Notes: a model not told the origin generated them from the sequence alone. Positions 16,186 to 25,409 are shown, numbered from the stretch's first letter. The stretch: 64,000 nucleotides of DNA from Bacillus sp. (in: firmicutes) (GCA_017656295.1 JACDOC010000003.1:1-64000), one strand, 5' to 3'. Numbers and translations are program-made.

Positions 16186-18933
16186 TTATACTTGAGGAAC
16201 TCCTTTTGTGGAAGTTGTAATCCACTCGTATTGGCGGAGTTTTATTTCAAACAATGTTAGCGGATCACGGAATTTTTGCGGATTCGATCTCATTTTCTCC
16301 AGCTCTTTTTCTTTATCATTAATTTCTTTTTTTGTTTCTTCTACAGTATAATTCAATACAGTAAATGGGTTTCGGAAGAAGATCGAAATATCTCGTTCCA
16401 GTGATTTCTCAAACAATTCGAATGGCAGCAGCAACTTGTTCATGATTGATTCGGTAACGTCTAAATAATCCTGATTTTCAACAAACTGCTTGTATTTGTT
16501 ATATAACATCGCATTGTTTTGCTGAAAGGTTCCAAACAGCCTGCCGGCACTTTTCAATAAAATTTGATACGGTGTGCGGCGGAGAACAATATTTATCTTA
16601 TCAATTTGCACACTGCTTGTCATCCGGTCTGCATCCCGGCGCCAGTCATCAAGCACTTCAAAGTCGCAATTTAGCTTAAGCCGTTCTTCTCCATACAACG
16701 CATTAAACCCATCACTTATTTCATCAAGGAAAGATTGACAGTGTTTAAGTTCATCATTTGCCGTTAAAATCCATTCCTGAAGCGAACGATAAAGCTCAGG
16801 TAAAACCTTATCATTGACATAAGCATGTACTCGCCTGTTCATCTCATCATTTAGTTCAAGGTGAATTTTACGGAAATCACTGTCTTCTTGAATTATATCA
16901 GAACAGCCTTGTAAAATTTTCGGAATATTTTCGGATAGATCCGATCTGATTTCTTCCAAGACTTTATGGAACGTTTTTGTAATCACTAGGGCTTTTTCAT
17001 CTTTCAAATCAGTTAATTGATTGATTGTACCACTTAGCTTTGTGGCCATTTCTTCATTCCATTTAATCAAATCAACTAGGGTGTTTTCCATTTTAACCCG
17101 TTTATCTAATAAATGCCTAATTAATTTACGAATAAAAATTAATATTTTTTCAATTCGATCGTCTTCAGCAATTGGTTTGTTTAATTTTTTCAAGAACGCT
17201 GCTAGATCATTTTGTTGTTTTCTGCTTCTTACATGTGACGAATAGGCAAACACCTGAGCCTCCGGAAAATATGCGCGAACTCTCGCTCGAGTGTCTTCAA
17301 CAATACTTGCAGCTTCCTGTTCATTATAAATTTCATCGATTTTATTGAGCAGAAAATGAATTGGAAGATTAGGCGCACATTCCCGAATCTGCATGAGGAT
17401 CTCTTGTTCTTTTTCGGTAAATGGATCGTTCGCATCTAGGACAAATAATAAACTATCGGCAAAATGCAGATATTTCAACGTACCTTCCATACGATTACGG
17501 TCACTAATTCCCGGCGTATCAATAAGAACTAGCCCGTTTTCCTGCAAAATTGGCGATGGAAATGAGAACTCAATAATCGTATTCACAAAAGCCTTATTCA
17601 GTCGTCTATCTACTGCCTCCTGGAATTCGTGGAAACTTGAAAAGGTCGATATTTCTTCATCGGATATTTTTCTAATATCCGTCTCATCATCCCCCTTAAA
17701 TACAATAACTGAAGATGTCGGAGCAGTTAGGATATTTTCTCCAAGGACCGAATTGATAAAGGTAGACTTTCCATTTCCGGAAGTTCCAGCTACTAATAAA
17801 TGATGTGCTTGAAAATCTACCAGTTCTCGGATGATCCATCTAAAGCGGTAACCTGGATCAACATGCTGCGCTTCCGCCCATTTTACGATGGAATCGAATA
17901 ATGTTAGGCTACATTCCAAACCGTCTGTCTCATTAAGGGAATTGAAAATAAGATTTTCAGCATCATTGACAACCTCTGGACTAATACTTGATGGAAATCT
18001 CTCGCTCCATGCCAATACCGCTGCAGAAGCAAATAAAGCATGAGAATGATCGATTATTTTGATCCAGTTCGTTAAGATATTCGGAATAATCTCTGCGAGT
18101 TCTTTCAATAAATACTTTCCATCGATCAATTCGAAATAAGTTTCCTGATAAAGTTTTGGAAGGTATTCCCAATGGCGTTGCCTGTTTACATCGATATTTA
18201 AGAAAATATGGTTAAATTCCCTCAGCCATGAAAAATATGAACGCTCGTTTTTGTAACTATTCCATAATGCCTGTACTAACTGTTCAAATCTTGTCTGATC
18301 CACTTCGTATAACACGACTAAGCATTTTGAATAATAATGCGGTTCAAAGGTTGTTGTTAATCCTTGTTCTGCATATGTTTTTAAAATATCAAACCAGTGA
18401 TGAGACTCTGTTCGGATCGCTTCATTTACTGCCAATTCAATTGCGCTCTTCCAATCCTTGTGTTTTTCGAAAAAGGCACGAGCAATGTCAGTAACATTCG
18501 GATAGTCCGGATTAAAGGATAGCGCTTTTTTAATCACTTGGTCAGCTTTTTCCAGCCTGCCTTGATCTATGTAAATCGAAAATAACTGCAGTGCAACTTC
18601 TGATTGTAAGACACTGCTTTCTGTATCAATGGATTTATAAATCTCTTCAGCTGTTGATAATTGGCCAAGTTCATAATAACAATCCGCTATATTTTTCTTT
18701 GCCCACGGTTCTAAATCATTATGAGTGTTTTCCCATTTGAAAATAGCAGCTTCATAATCTTTGTTATGAAAATATACTTCTCCTTGGGCAAAACGGATGG
18801 TGGAAATGTCAGCTGTCTCATCTTTATACCCGGCAAGAAAAGCTTCTCCAAGCACACGGACAGGATTTTTTTCATCTGCTTTTAAAAATGTTTCATAAAA
18901 TGTTTTTTTGATCAGTTGATTCTCTAACGTCAT
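16186..18933 (-). CDS. TPR-containing dynamin-like GTPase
   Basis: This 915-residue protein has no equivalent at this place in B. subtilis. The N-terminal part (about residues 40-170) looks like tetratricopeptide repeats (FAQGEVYFHNKDYEAAIFKW, IADCYYELGQLSTAEEIYKS). A dynamin-type GTPase domain follows: P-loop GTSGNGKST at about 381-389, TSSV as likely G2, DTPG at about 470, NKID at about 529. The last 330 residues are helical with coiled-coil character, as in dynamin stalks. No classical membrane helix is evident. It is a lone gene with its own terminator and about 340 and 590 gene-free bases on either side. Bacterial dynamin-like proteins remodel or protect membranes; the role here is unknown. 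It is distinct from two-headed DynA, with only one G domain. The start at 18933 has GGGGG upstream. Confidence 0.85.
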   Translation of the reverse strand: MTLENQLIKKTFYETFLKADEKNPVRVLGEAFLAGYKDETADISTIRFAQGEVYFHNKDYEAAIFKWENTHNDLEPWAKKNIADCYYELGQLSTAEEIYKSIDTESSVLQSEVALQLFSIYIDQGRLEKADQVIKKALSFNPDYPNVTDIARAFFEKHKDWKSAIELAVNEAIRTESHHWFDILKTYAEQGLTTTFEPHYYSKCLVVLYEVDQTRFEQLVQALWNSYKNERSYFSWLREFNHIFLNIDVNRQRHWEYLPKLYQETYFELIDGKYLLKELAEIIPNILTNWIKIIDHSHALFASAAVLAWSERFPSSISPEVVNDAENLIFNSLNETDGLECSLTLFDSIVKWAEAQHVDPGYRFRWIIRELVDFQAHHLLVAGTSGNGKSTFINSVLGENILTAPTSSVIVFKGDDETDIRKISDEEISTFSSFHEFQEAVDRRLNKAFVNTIIEFSFPSPILQENGLVLIDTPGISDRNRMEGTLKYLHFADSLLFVLDANDPFTEKEQEILMQIRECAPNLPIHFLLNKIDEIYNEQEAASIVEDTRARVRAYFPEAQVFAYSSHVRSRKQQNDLAAFLKKLNKPIAEDDRIEKILIFIRKLIRHLLDKRVKMENTLVDLIKWNEEMATKLSGTINQLTDLKDEKALVITKTFHKVLEEIRSDLSENIPKILQGCSDIIQEDSDFRKIHLELNDEMNRRVHAYVNDKVLPELYRSLQEWILTANDELKHCQSFLDEISDGFNALYGEERLKLNCDFEVLDDWRRDADRMTSSVQIDKINIVLRRTPYQILLKSAGRLFGTFQQNNAMLYNKYKQFVENQDYLDVTESIMNKLLLPFELFEKSLERDISIFFRNPFTVLNYTVEETKKEINDKEKELEKMRSNPQKFRDPLTLFEIKLRQYEWITTSTKGVPQV

Positions 18934-19410
18934 GTTTATCCCCCAACCTATATTTAAAAAGTATATTTTTATACCGTATTAAATACTTGTTTCTATCCTT
19001 TGTATTCTAACAGACTTATTTTTGCATAAAGTTTCAATTTGTTTTCATTTATAATACAGATTTTTAACACAGCGGAAAATTCTAACCAACTTATGTTATT
19101 ATTTGAAATTAATTGTAAACAAGTTGCTTAGTCCTCCTGAATAGTGCAGCTTCAATTTGTGCTGGAGGGTTTACAAAAAATATTCTTACGATTTACCTTA
19201 TTTGGTTTCTGATTAATGTTATTTTTTGGTTTTATCATCCGTTTTTTCAACTTACCGTGACTCTTCATATACTTCATTTTTCCTAATTACTCTGCTGCCA
19301 ACCTTCTTTCAAGACGCTTGAACAAGAAGCTTAAACATAATGGGTAATCTGTTATATTTATTTTGAGTAGGGACGTTTTTCAACTACAGAAGCAGATAGT
19401 TGAAGAACAA
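18934..19410. other. Gene-free AT-rich spacer
   Basis: This stretch of nearly 480 bases holds no reliable gene. It contains a dispersed inverted pair (GTAAAC ... CCTCC ... GGAGG GTTTAC at about 19115-19174) that could form a bulged hairpin upstream of the GTPase gene. A 41-codon frame at 19152-19277 on the minus strand is lysine-rich and has no ribosome site. The promoter of the GTPase gene presumably lies near 18950-19050, but I cannot name it. Confidence 0.4.
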
Positions 19411-19452
19411 ACAAAAAAAACGCTTGGTTTTTTAAAAATTACCCAAGCGTCT
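19411..19452 (-). terminator. Terminator of the asparaginase gene
   Basis: Minus-strand stem ACGCTTGG / CCAAGCGT with an AT-rich loop is followed by eight T, about 70 bases after the stop codon. Confidence 0.8.
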
Positions 19453-19519
19453 TTGTTTCAACTATTTGTATATTCAATATTATATTAAAATTATTAGGTC
19501 TACTTTAATATTAAAAGCT

Positions 19520-20485
19520 TTAATATTTGAAATGTTCCTGAGTCACTTTTTGATTTGCTGCTAATATAACTGCTAATTTAATTCTCGCCTTCTTGCTGTC
19601 ATAATCATTCCCCAAAATAACTCCTCTACTCATCAAATCATAAGCACTACCTTTATATTCATAAGCAGGATAAACCTTACCTTCTTCAGAGCTGGTTGTC
19701 ACAACAATTGAAATTCCTTTATCTAATGCTTTTTGAATCGAATCTAACATTAATGGCGATACTTGTCCTCTGCCAACTCCCTCAAGAATGATTCCTTTAG
19801 CATTTGCATTGACAGAAGCATCAACAAAAATTCCATCTGATTCAGTATAGCATTTAACAATATCAACTCTAGGTATTTCTGATACAATTACATAATTATC
19901 TCTCTTTAAAGGTTTTTGGTAAATGCTCACAACATTATTATCAATAATTCCTAAATAACCGTATCCAAATGATTCAAAGCCTTGTAAGTTAGAGGCATGA
20001 ACTTTTTTAACGTATTTAGCCGAGTAAATTCTCTCGTTAAAGACAACTACTGTACCAGCATTTCTCATTTGTTCAGATATGGCAACATAAATCGAATTTT
20101 TTAAATTAGAATAAACATCCGTCCCTACATCAAATGGTGAACGTTGAGAACCTGTTACAACTACTGGTCTTTCGTCTTGTATAGTCAAATCAAGAAAATA
20201 TGCTGTTTCTTCTAATGTATCTGTACCATGAGTAACAATTACTCCTGATATAGTTGGATCTTCTAACTCTCTTTCGATTGCTTGTTTAATTTTTAACATA
20301 GCCTTAAAATTAATATGCATACTTGGCAATTGGAGCAAATCAACAATCTTTATGTCTATCCCTTTAGGGAGTTGGCATAGTTCAGCTAATTCATTACCTG
20401 TTAATTTTCCTGCAACCAAAGTTCCTTTTTCTGTTGGTTTACTAGCAATAGTTCCACCTGTTGTAATTAAGACCACTTTTTTCAT
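19520..20485 (-). CDS. ansA: Type I L-asparaginase
   Basis: The enzyme hydrolyses asparagine to aspartate and ammonia in the cytoplasm. Both catalytic threonine motifs are present: TTGGTIAS at about residues 8-15 and THGTDTLEET near residue 85, with the second-shell lysine region before GVGRG. No signal peptide is seen, which argues for the cytoplasmic type I form. The ATG at 20485 has GAGGTGG upstream, and 321 residues is the usual length; a 15-codon extension lacks a ribosome site. Codons look more AT-rich than neighbouring genes. In B. subtilis ansA lies elsewhere with ansB; no ansB or ansR is seen here. Confidence 0.92.
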   Translation of the reverse strand: MKKVVLITTGGTIASKPTEKGTLVAGKLTGNELAELCQLPKGIDIKIVDLLQLPSMHINFKAMLKIKQAIERELEDPTISGVIVTHGTDTLEETAYFLDLTIQDERPVVVTGSQRSPFDVGTDVYSNLKNSIYVAISEQMRNAGTVVVFNERIYSAKYVKKVHASNLQGFESFGYGYLGIIDNNVVSIYQKPLKRDNYVIVSEIPRVDIVKCYTESDGIFVDASVNANAKGIILEGVGRGQVSPLMLDSIQKALDKGISIVVTTSSEEGKVYPAYEYKGSAYDLMSRGVILGNDYDSKKARIKLAVILAANQKVTQEHFKY

Positions 20486-20689
20486 ATAATCCACCTCAAG
20501 AATATAATAACACATGTATTTCGTTCTCAAAAATTGTATTTGTGGATAACTTTTAAGAACAATTTATACTAATAATATGTTGTATTTTTTCAAAAGGATT
20601 AAACGGACAAAAAGCATGACTCAAACTTATTGTTTGCATAATCACAAATGAACGATTTAACAACAATTGAATAATTGTTTTAGTCTGAA

Positions 20690-20732
20690 CAAAAACAAGC
20701 GGATTCTTTTGTTTCCGATAGAATCCGCTCAT
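20690..20732 (-). terminator. Terminator of bdr
   Basis: Minus-strand stem AGCGGATTCT / AGAATCCGCT (10 bp) is followed by TGTTTTTG, just beyond the bdr stop. Confidence 0.8.
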
Positions 20733-20739
20733 TTTTCAT

Positions 20740-21708
20740 TTATTGTTCTCGTTCATGTATAGCTTTTGCAATTAAATCACCGTGGAAACGACCATTTTCA
20801 ATAAAAATTTCATTCGCGTTGTTCCCCGCAGCAATGACCCCAGCAATAAAAATGCCTGGAATATTCGTTTCCATTGTTTCAGGGTCGTAATAAGGTCTTC
20901 CTGTCGCTTGATCAATGGTAACTCCCATTTTCGTTAAGAAAGAGTGATCGGGGTGGTATCCAGTCATGGCAAAAACAAAATCATTTTTTATTTCATGTAT
21001 CTTCCCGTCTTTTTCGTAATAAACTTTATCTTCCGTAATCTCTCTCACATGTGCATTGAATTCCATCTCAATATGACCGTTACGAATGAGGGAATCAAAC
21101 TCTGGTAAAATCCACGGCTTAATACTAGAAGAATACTCCGTTCCTCGATACAATACCGTGACCCGGGCACCAGCTTTATGCAATTCTAATGCGGCATCAA
21201 CAGCGGAGTTTTTCCCACCGATCACTACCACATCTGTATCAAAATATGGGTGTGCCTCTTTAAAATAATGAGACACTTTTGGTAAATCTTCGCCAGGTAC
21301 GTTCATGTAGTTCGGATTGTCGTAATATCCGGTTGCGATGATTACATACGTACTCGTATAAGTCCCTTTCGTTGTTTGAACAACAAATGAACGGTCTTCT
21401 TGTTTCTCAACGGACAACACTTTTTCAAAGCGGTGAATGCGGAGCGCTTCACGTTTGGCCACTTCTCGGTAATAGGTTAATGCTTGGTTCCGCTTCGGTT
21501 TCCGATTTTCCGTTACGAAAGGAATTCCACCAATTTCTAACCGTTCGCTCGTACTGAAGAACGTTTGGTGTGTTGGATAATGATAAATGGCATTCACGAT
21601 ATTTCCTTTTTCAATAATAAGAGCGTTTTTGCCGATTTTCTTTAATGCAATCGCCGCGGCTAATCCACATGGACCGCCACCAACGATAATGACTTCTTCT
21701 TTCTGCAT
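20740..21708 (-). CDS. bdr: Bacillithiol disulfide reductase Bdr (YpdA)
   Basis: Bdr is an NADPH-dependent flavoenzyme that reduces oxidised bacillithiol, the low-molecular-weight thiol of Bacillus. The FAD-binding motif GGGPCG (residues 10-15) carries the active cysteine at position 14. A second dinucleotide-binding motif GGKNSA lies near residue 164, and the C-terminal AGVIAAG segment contacts FAD. The 322-residue length fits. It lies upstream of prsW and downstream of gudB in B. subtilis; here the prsW side is interrupted by two other genes. The ATG at 21708 is preceded by AAGGAGTG. Confidence 0.94.
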   Translation of the reverse strand: MQKEEVIIVGGGPCGLAAAIALKKIGKNALIIEKGNIVNAIYHYPTHQTFFSTSERLEIGGIPFVTENRKPKRNQALTYYREVAKREALRIHRFEKVLSVEKQEDRSFVVQTTKGTYTSTYVIIATGYYDNPNYMNVPGEDLPKVSHYFKEAHPYFDTDVVVIGGKNSAVDAALELHKAGARVTVLYRGTEYSSSIKPWILPEFDSLIRNGHIEMEFNAHVREITEDKVYYEKDGKIHEIKNDFVFAMTGYHPDHSFLTKMGVTIDQATGRPYYDPETMETNIPGIFIAGVIAAGNNANEIFIENGRFHGDLIAKAIHEREQ

Positions 21709-21737
21709 GGTGTTTCACTCCTTATAGACGTTCACAT

Positions 21738-21775
21738 AGAAAAAATCTCCCATCATTTTATGATAGGAGATTTTA
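21738..21775 (-). terminator. Terminator of gudB
   Basis: Minus-strand stem AAATCTCC-TATCAT / ATGAT-GGGAGATTT is followed by TTTC. It lies between gudB and bdr. Confidence 0.78.
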
Positions 21776-21802
21776 AATATAGATGCAATCGATGTGTCTT
21801 GC

Positions 21803-23071
21803 TTAAATCCAACCTCGGAAGCGACATGCTTCAGCCATTTTACGAACACCAACCATATAAGCAGCTAGACGCATATCAACGCGACGGGATTGTGCCGTTT
21901 CATATACATTGTTAAATGCTTTCACCATTACTTTCTCTAATTTTTCCTCTACTTCTTCTTCTGTCCAATAGTAGCCTTGGTTGTTTTGTACCCATTCAAA
22001 GTAGCTAACCGTTACCCCACCAGCAGAAGCAAGAACATCAGGTACTAGTAAGATTCCTCTCTCAGTTAAAATTTTTGTAGCTTCTAACGTTGTTGGACCA
22101 TTGGCTGCTTCAACCACAATTTTTGCACGAATATTATGTGCGTTTTCTTCCGTAATTTGGTTTTCAATCGCAGCAGGTACTAAAATATCACACTCTAGTT
22201 CTAACATTTCCTTATTGGAAATGGTATTTTTAAACAATTTCGTAACGGTACCAAAACTGTCGCGACGATCTAATAAATAATCGATATCTAACCCCTTTGG
22301 ATCATATAATGCACCATAAGCGTCAGAAATTGCTACAACTTTCGCACCAGCATCATGCATGAATTTCGCTAAGTAACTTCCAGCATTTCCGAATCCTTGG
22401 ACGATGACGCGTGCACCTTTTATATCAATGCCTCGTTTTTTTGCCGCTTCACGAATACAAATCGTTACCCCTTTTGCCGTTGCTGTTTCCCGACCATGGG
22501 ATCCACCTAATACAAGTGGCTTACCTGTAATAAATCCAGGGGAGTTGAATTCGTCAATTCGGCTATACTCGTCCATCATCCAAGCCATAATTTGGGAGTT
22601 CGTAAATACGTCAGGAGCTGGAATATCTTTTGTAGGTCCGACAATTTGACTAATTGCTCGAACGTATCCACGACTTAGACGTTCAAGTTCACTAAAGGAC
22701 ATTTCACGTGGATCACAAACGATTCCACCTTTACCTCCACCGTAAGGCAAGTCAACAATACCACATTTTAAACTCATCCAAATGGAAAGCGCTTTAACTT
22801 CTTTTTCTGTTACATTTGGATGAAAACGAATTCCTCCTTTTGTTGGACCAACCGCATCATTGTGTTGAGCCCGGTAGCCAGTGAAAATTTTTACAGATCC
22901 ATCATCCATTCGGACTGGAATTTTAACTGTCAACATACGAATCGGCTCTTTTAACAACTCATAAACTTCTTCAGGATACCCAAGCTTTTCAAGAGCGTTA
23001 TGTATGACAGTTTGTGTTGCTTTTAATACGTCATGTTTGTCTTCGTTATTAGTGTTTTTTTCGGCTACCAT
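21803..23071 (-). CDS. gudB: NAD-specific glutamate dehydrogenase
   Basis: The enzyme oxidatively deaminates glutamate to 2-oxoglutarate and ammonia and is mainly catabolic in Bacillus. The catalytic lysine lies in LPYGGGKGGI (about residue 115), with the nearby KGGIRFHP segment and the Rossmann motif GFGNAG near residue 225. The 422-residue length is standard. The laboratory B. subtilis 168 gene carries a 9-bp duplication that repeats VKA and inactivates the enzyme; here VKA occurs once (TEKEVKALSIW), so the enzyme should be active. The gene is monocistronic, with a promoter at 23130-23157. The gudB name rests on position; rocG is nearly identical. Confidence 0.95.
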   Translation of the reverse strand: MVAEKNTNNEDKHDVLKATQTVIHNALEKLGYPEEVYELLKEPIRMLTVKIPVRMDDGSVKIFTGYRAQHNDAVGPTKGGIRFHPNVTEKEVKALSIWMSLKCGIVDLPYGGGKGGIVCDPREMSFSELERLSRGYVRAISQIVGPTKDIPAPDVFTNSQIMAWMMDEYSRIDEFNSPGFITGKPLVLGGSHGRETATAKGVTICIREAAKKRGIDIKGARVIVQGFGNAGSYLAKFMHDAGAKVVAISDAYGALYDPKGLDIDYLLDRRDSFGTVTKLFKNTISNKEMLELECDILVPAAIENQITEENAHNIRAKIVVEAANGPTTLEATKILTERGILLVPDVLASAGGVTVSYFEWVQNNQGYYWTEEEVEEKLEKVMVKAFNNVYETAQSRRVDMRLAAYMVGVRKMAEACRFRGWI

Positions 23072-23129
23072 CTTGTGAACCTCCTAATAAAAATCACTTT
23101 TGCGAATTTTGTCTCGCCTTTCATGACAT

Positions 23130-23157
23130 AGTATACACCTTTCCCACATTTATGCAA
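23130..23157 (-). promoter_or_regulatory. Probable sigma-A promoter of gudB
   Basis: TTGCAT (23157-23152), 16 bases, TATACT (23135-23130). The -10 is strong and the -35 weak; the start codon is about 60 bases downstream. Confidence 0.6.
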
Positions 23158-23244
23158 GAAGAAAAATTATTTTTTGAATATTTTTTGCAAACGCTACCAT
23201 TCCGTCTTGACATTACATCTTTGATTATGGAAAGCACTTGACTC

Positions 23245-23820
23245 TTATCCAAAAAAATGCAAAACAAGCTGTTGGAAACATTGTTTTGGAAGAACAAGTG
23301 TACCATACTCTTCAATGATAGCTGAGGCTAGAGACGATTGATCACCATACTCTTCAAACAAACTTTTGGCTGCCTGGGGTACATGCTTTGAAATCATAAT
23401 ATAATACTGTTTTTCATAATAATATAATGAACCATCCACCATTACTTTTGATTGGTTGATGCGTTGGGCTAATGATAGCACGTCTTCCAACGTACGAAAT
23501 TGATAACATGCTTTTTGAAATGGATTAATTAAATCATTGTCTTGATGAAAGGAAGTCCATTCATCTAAAAAGGAATCGAGATCTTCAATCGTTAAAATAA
23601 GGACAACTTCTTTCTGTGTGAAAGATGCTAATTCAATGGACACCGTCCCCATTGAAGGAACGTCCAGCATTTGATACGCTTTTTCCATCATATCATCAAA
23701 CACATCTTGCCATAAGGTGACATCATCCCAAAAATTTCCATCAGAAATTCCTACATGTTCAAGTTCATCAAAGGAAAAAGAAAACTTAAGTTGATTAGGT
23801 GATAATCGCTCCAACTTCAT
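23245..23820 (-). CDS. mecB: MecA-family adaptor protein MecB (YpbH)
   Basis: MecA-type adaptors hand substrates to the ClpC ATPase for degradation. This 191-residue protein begins MKLERLSPNQLKFSFS, which fits the N-terminal substrate-binding domain, and has the C-terminal ClpC-binding domain with FRTLEDVLSLAQRI and a glutamate-rich middle. Position next to gudB matches B. subtilis mecB (ypbH), the mecA paralogue. Two ATGs lie in tandem behind GGGAGG; the second (23820) gives the family N-terminus. A 27-codon upstream extension is rejected. I see no clear terminator after it. Confidence 0.88.
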   Translation of the reverse strand: MKLERLSPNQLKFSFSFDELEHVGISDGNFWDDVTLWQDVFDDMMEKAYQMLDVPSMGTVSIELASFTQKEVVLILTIEDLDSFLDEWTSFHQDNDLINPFQKACYQFRTLEDVLSLAQRINQSKVMVDGSLYYYEKQYYIMISKHVPQAAKSLFEEYGDQSSLASAIIEEYGTLVLPKQCFQQLVLHFFG

Positions 23821-24115
23821 CATGTATGCCTCCCACACATCTTGCTTTACCATCATAGTATGTGTAGAAGGTACAAATGGTTCGCTGCATTCATGGTACA
23901 ATCACCATCTCTACCTTTCACTTTCGGCAACGTGACATTCCGTTATATTTATGAAACTTCCGTCTTTGTTTCGTACGCTTACAGCAGGTCCTTTTTTAAG
24001 AATGTCTCTTTCGAGTCCCTAAAATCATCTATAATGGCTTTAATGTTATCATTCCCAAATTATGATTGGTCATGTGTAAAGGAAGGAAAGGTCCGATAAG
24101 TATCACGCATTATTC

Positions 24116-24886
24116 TCAATTCCCGAGGCGAATGAGATGGGCTTCAGCGGGTGCCCCTAGCCGAAGAGGAACACCGGTTGTTCCGTACCCATTGCTTGTG
24201 AGTATGGTGGTTATTGGTCCAGTTTGAACGCCCCCTTTTTCGAAATAACCAAGACCGAAAACACGAATTTGTCCCCCATGTGTATGACCACTTAACACTA
24301 AATCGATATGATCGGCCTTCTTTAATTGCCGAATCACACGTGGATGATGAGAAATCAAAATGTTAACATCTTGTGGATTTAATTGTTGAAATAATGGCTC
24401 TAACTGATTTCGGCTCGTTCGAAAATAATTCACGCCTATCAAACGAATGTTTGTAGACGTAAATGATTGATATGTATAGATATCTTGATCTAAAATCATC
24501 ACACCTTCTTCTTCCAACAATTGTTTTAAATGTTGCTCCCCCACTTCATAATCGTTGTTTCCCCAAACAAAAAAGACGGGTCCGATTTTTTTCAACAGAC
24601 GAAGATTGTGTCTCGTTCGAGTAAGGGGAACTCCTCTTTCCGTTAAGTCACCACCAATGATAACTACTTCGGCTTCTTTTGCCTGTTTAATCATTGAAGA
24701 ATGAATAACTCGCCGATGGATGTCACTAATAAAAAAAATAGATAAACTTTCACGTTCCTTTGGGAAATGCGACAAACCAAACGTATGTTTGTTCACGTGA
24801 TTGCGAAAGGCGTTTTTCCACATAATCATGAGAAGACATCCACCGCCTATGCTTAAAAACATAAACCAATGAATTGCAGACATCAT
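24116..24886 (-). CDS. ypbG: Membrane-anchored metallophosphoesterase YpbG
   Basis: An N-terminal membrane segment (about residues 5-22) precedes a calcineurin-type phosphoesterase domain. The metal-binding motifs appear in order: DIH (about 54-56), GGDLTE (about 78-83), GNND (about 109-112), SHHPR (about 180) and GHTHGG (about 200). This is the arrangement of the YkuE/YpbG group; the substrate is unknown. The length of 256 residues is usual. It lies downstream of the small membrane gene at 24902-25255 with a 15-base gap, so they may be cotranscribed. Confidence 0.88.
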   Translation of the reverse strand: MMSAIHWFMFLSIGGGCLLMIMWKNAFRNHVNKHTFGLSHFPKERESLSIFFISDIHRRVIHSSMIKQAKEAEVVIIGGDLTERGVPLTRTRHNLRLLKKIGPVFFVWGNNDYEVGEQHLKQLLEEEGVMILDQDIYTYQSFTSTNIRLIGVNYFRTSRNQLEPLFQQLNPQDVNILISHHPRVIRQLKKADHIDLVLSGHTHGGQIRVFGLGYFEKGGVQTGPITTILTSNGYGTTGVPLRLGAPAEAHLIRLGN

Positions 24887-24901
24887 TTCCTCCTATATCT
24901 T

Positions 24902-25255
24902 CTATCTAACTGAAACAAAACCATAGATCAAAGAAAATAAGTAAATAGCCATTGTTTGAATGACCCCAAGTTGTATATGCACAAATAAGGAGATTAAAAA
25001 AATCAAACATGCAACAATATCCCATCCATTAAAAGGTAGACGTTTCGTTACGAGATGAATGAGAATATGGACTATTTTGGCTTGCATTAAAAAGCCGATA
25101 AAGAACACCGTCGCTGCTGCTAAAAATAAAAGCGGATCAAGAATAAATTCTAACAGCCATTCTTCAAAATAAAAAGGTGTGTTAATAGGGACCCACTGGG
25201 TAAACAAATACGTACAAAAACTTCCAATGAAGGCATATAACACGTGTAAAAACAA
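24902..25255 (-). CDS. Small integral membrane protein, unknown
   Basis: A hydrophobic protein of about 117 residues with four predicted membrane helices and a short basic loop (VTKRLPFNGWD). I do not recognise the family. Two starts are possible. An ATG at 25276 lies within a hairpin and has no ribosome site. The TTG at 25255 has GGGAGGGA six bases upstream and is preferred. The gene is followed after 15 bases by ypbG, so they may work or be expressed together. Confidence 0.6.
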   Translation of the reverse strand: MFLHVLYAFIGSFCTYLFTQWVPINTPFYFEEWLLEFILDPLLFLAAATVFFIGFLMQAKIVHILIHLVTKRLPFNGWDIVACLIFLISLFVHIQLGVIQTMAIYLFSLIYGFVSVR

Positions 25256-25296
25256 AAAAAATCCCTCCCATATCATACTATGAGAGAGGGCTTTTT
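25254..25296. promoter_or_regulatory. Terminator-like hairpin over a ribosome site
   Basis: On the minus strand CCCTC pairs with GAGGG around an inner palindrome TCATA-G-TATGA, and eight T follow. The 3' arm contains the GGGAGGG ribosome site of the gene at 24902-25255. The plus strand also shows the stem followed by CTTTTTG. It could be an attenuator, a ribosome-site sequestering hairpin or a terminator for antisense transcription. Confidence 0.5.
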
Positions 25297-25409
25297 GACA
25301 TGTTATTCATCTTCATGAATATATAATACAGAAATGACTTTATGTTTAGAGACGAACACAAGGTTCGTGACATACAATATCCTTTACATTTTTTATTCAT
25401 TTTTTCTCT

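Noticed and set aside
19152-19277. A lysine-rich 41-codon minus-strand frame in the spacer upstream of the GTPase
   Set aside because: No ribosome site and low-complexity composition; probably chance in AT-rich DNA.
16186-20485. Two-gene defence system made of the GTPase and asparaginase
   Set aside because: The genes are separated by almost 600 bases and an intervening terminator, and ansA is a plain metabolic enzyme. Nothing ties them together.
22404-22649. Open frames antisense to gudB, der, resE and other long genes
   Set aside because: They mirror codon structure of the real gene on the other strand and lack ribosome sites.
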